Source: Ottowia sp. (GTDB taxonomy: Bacteria > Pseudomonadota > Gammaproteobacteria > Burkholderiales > Burkholderiaceae_C). Taken from it: a stretch of DNA of 64,000 nt. The stretch covers positions 186,001 to 250,000 of the forward strand of contig NZ_JADJCO010000005.1 in the NCBI RefSeq assembly GCF_016703145.1, given 5' to 3'. Made by a program: the position numbers and the translations under genes. Each line of letters opens with the position of its first letter. The first letter of the stretch is position 1. Below, one piece after another: positions 62,767 through 64,000 of the stretch. The notes beneath the pieces are model-generated. The model ran no database searches, had not been told where the DNA came from, and saw only the letters and a list, made by a program, of their open reading frames with translations.

Positions 62767-63992
62767 TCATCGAAAGCCTGCTCGACACCGACCTGTACAA
62801 GTTCACCATGATGCAGGCGGTGCTGCACCAGTTTCCGGCGGCGCAGGTGGAGTACAAGTTCAAGTGCCGCACGCCGGGCGCGCAGCTCGCGCCCTACATC
62901 CACGAGATGCACGACGAGATCCGCCACCTGTGCAGCCTGCGCTTTTCCGAGGACGAGCTGGCCTACATGGGCAGCCTGCGCTTCATCAAAAGCGATTTCA
63001 TCGACTTCCTCGGCCTGTTCAGGCTGAGCGACAAGCACATCACCCTCACCCCGCTGGACAACGGCGAGATCGACATCCGCGTGCGCGGCCCCTGGCTGCA
63101 CACCATCCTGTTCGAGATCCCGGTGCTGGCCATCGTCAGCGAGGTGTTCTACCGCCACACGCAGCCGGGACTGGACCTGAACGAAGGGCGCCGGCGCCTC
63201 GACGCCAAGATCGCCCAGTTGCAGGCGCCCCGCCAGCCCGAGTTGAAGATTGCCGACTACGGCACGCGCCGGCGCTTCTCGCGCGCATGGCACCGCGAGG
63301 TGCTGGAGATCCTGAAGGCCGGCCTTGGCACGGGCGAAGGCGGGCAGCTCACCGGCACCAGCAACGTGCTGTTCGCCAAGGAGTTGGGCCTGCGCCCCAT
63401 GGGCACCATGGCGCACGAGTACCTGCAGGCCTGCCAGGCGCTCGGCCCGCGCCTGCGCGACAGCCAGGTCTACGGCTTCGAGAAGTGGGCGCAGGAATAC
63501 CGGGGCGACCTCGGCATCGCCCTGTCGGACGTGTACGGCATGAACGCCTTCCTGCGCGACTTCGACATGTACTTCTGCAAGCTGTTCGACGGCGCGCGGC
63601 ACGACTCCGGCGACCCCTTCGTCTGGGGCGAACGCATGATCGAGCACTACGCCGCCAACCGCTGCGACCCGCGCACCAAGACCATCATCTTCAGCGACGG
63701 GCTGACCATCCCGCGCTGCATCGAGCTGTTCGAGCGCTTCCACGGCCGCATCCAGGTCGCCTTCGGCGTCGGCACCAACCTCACCAACGACCTCGGCCCC
63801 GAGGCCCTGCAGATCGTGCTGAAGATGGTGCAGTGCAACGGCCAGCCCGTGGCCAAGATCTCGGACACGCCGGGCAAGACCATGGTCGAGGACGAGGGCT
63901 ACCTGAGCTACCTGCGCCAGGTGTTCGACCTGCCCGCGCCGGCCGCGCCGCCCAGCGGCCCCGTCATCCGGCCGCCGCCGGTGATGATGTGA
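62763..63992 (+). CDS. pncB: nicotinate phosphoribosyltransferase
   Basis: 409 residues; makes nicotinate mononucleotide in NAD salvage. Motifs: L-L-D-T-D-L-Y-K-F-T-M-M-Q-A at the start, Y-G-T-R-R-R-F-S, L-T-G-T-S-N-V-L-F-A-K, M-G-T-M-A-H-E-Y (active-site His region), H-D-S-G-D-P and F-G-V-G-T-N-L-T-N-D. The last gene of the deacetylase operon seen here; the stop is just inside the window. NAD salvage next to an NAD(P)H-using nitroreductase is a plausible functional link. Confidence 0.95.
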   Translation: MIIESLLDTDLYKFTMMQAVLHQFPAAQVEYKFKCRTPGAQLAPYIHEMHDEIRHLCSLRFSEDELAYMGSLRFIKSDFIDFLGLFRLSDKHITLTPLDNGEIDIRVRGPWLHTILFEIPVLAIVSEVFYRHTQPGLDLNEGRRRLDAKIAQLQAPRQPELKIADYGTRRRFSRAWHREVLEILKAGLGTGEGGQLTGTSNVLFAKELGLRPMGTMAHEYLQACQALGPRLRDSQVYGFEKWAQEYRGDLGIALSDVYGMNAFLRDFDMYFCKLFDGARHDSGDPFVWGERMIEHYAANRCDPRTKTIIFSDGLTIPRCIELFERFHGRIQVAFGVGTNLTNDLGPEALQIVLKMVQCNGQPVAKISDTPGKTMVEDEGYLSYLRQVFDLPAPAAPPSGPVIRPPPVMM

Positions 63993-64000
63993 TGCTCCTT

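Overview
The window is about 64 kb of GC-rich bacterial chromosome. Its gene content points to a betaproteobacterium of the Comamonadaceae (Acidovorax/Alicycliphilus/Ottowia-like). The evidence is an sdhCDAB-sdhE-gltA cluster followed by a GntR regulator and mdh, the smc-zipA-ligA order, a dapC-dapD-dapE-prmB run, a Bug-family solute-binding protein, a PhaP phasin, and a dispersed ATAGCT-headed repeat found between and inside genes. I saw no rRNA, tRNA or CRISPR array.

Layout. 0-3 kb: a LprI-like periplasmic protein, a VOC protein, a thermonuclease-like protein, a GDSL-type hydrolase and the stump of a PIN toxin. 3.2-5.6 kb: a pentanucleotide tract, a strong inverted repeat, a DUF1566 protein whose C-terminus has the codon pattern of a diversity-generating-retroelement (DGR) variable region, a decayed Avd-like gene, and a second DUF1566 gene fused by deletion to an IPTL-CTERM tail. 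5.6-18 kb: central carbon genes (gltA, sdhE, sdhBADC, GntR regulator, mdh, tam, a CitE-like lyase, acnB). 18-22.7 kb: a toxin-antitoxin and mobile-element island with an intact AbrB-type/PIN pair, a wrecked periplasmic protein gene, a TacA/DUF1778 antitoxin split by an IS1380-family element, its frameshifted GNAT toxin, and a Phd/PIN pair. 22.7-29 kb: a SWIM-SNF2 helicase, an RhtA-type exporter, a WYL regulator, a thioesterase and a VOC protein.

29-38.5 kb is a purine (urate) catabolism cluster. PuuD oxidises urate, HiuH and UraD convert the product to allantoin, PuuE opens allantoin, and an allantoate amidohydrolase fused to UraD continues the route. XdhC, an M20 peptidase, an N-terminally cropped NCS2 permease and a FadR-type GntR regulator lie with them. 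The same 8-bp palindrome (TGTATACA) sits at both main promoters, so the regulator probably controls both. 38.5-45.7 kb holds small membrane proteins, the ABC-F protein YheS, PrmB and the succinylase branch of lysine biosynthesis. 45.8-54.6 kb holds smc, zipA, ligA, a ROK kinase, a lipoprotein and def.

54.6-55.1 kb is a graveyard of IS110, IS3 and possibly IS21 fragments. Beyond it come a NlpC/P60 peptidase, a Bug protein, a PQQ-type sugar dehydrogenase, a frameshifted iron-binding protein with a Fur-like box, phasin, and a tightly overlapping histone deacetylase-like/thioesterase/nitroreductase/pncB operon.

The two most interesting signals are the orphan DGR target with its Avd relic at 3.5-4.5 kb, and the dispersed repeat family that provides stop codons, a start region and extra peptide segments to several genes.
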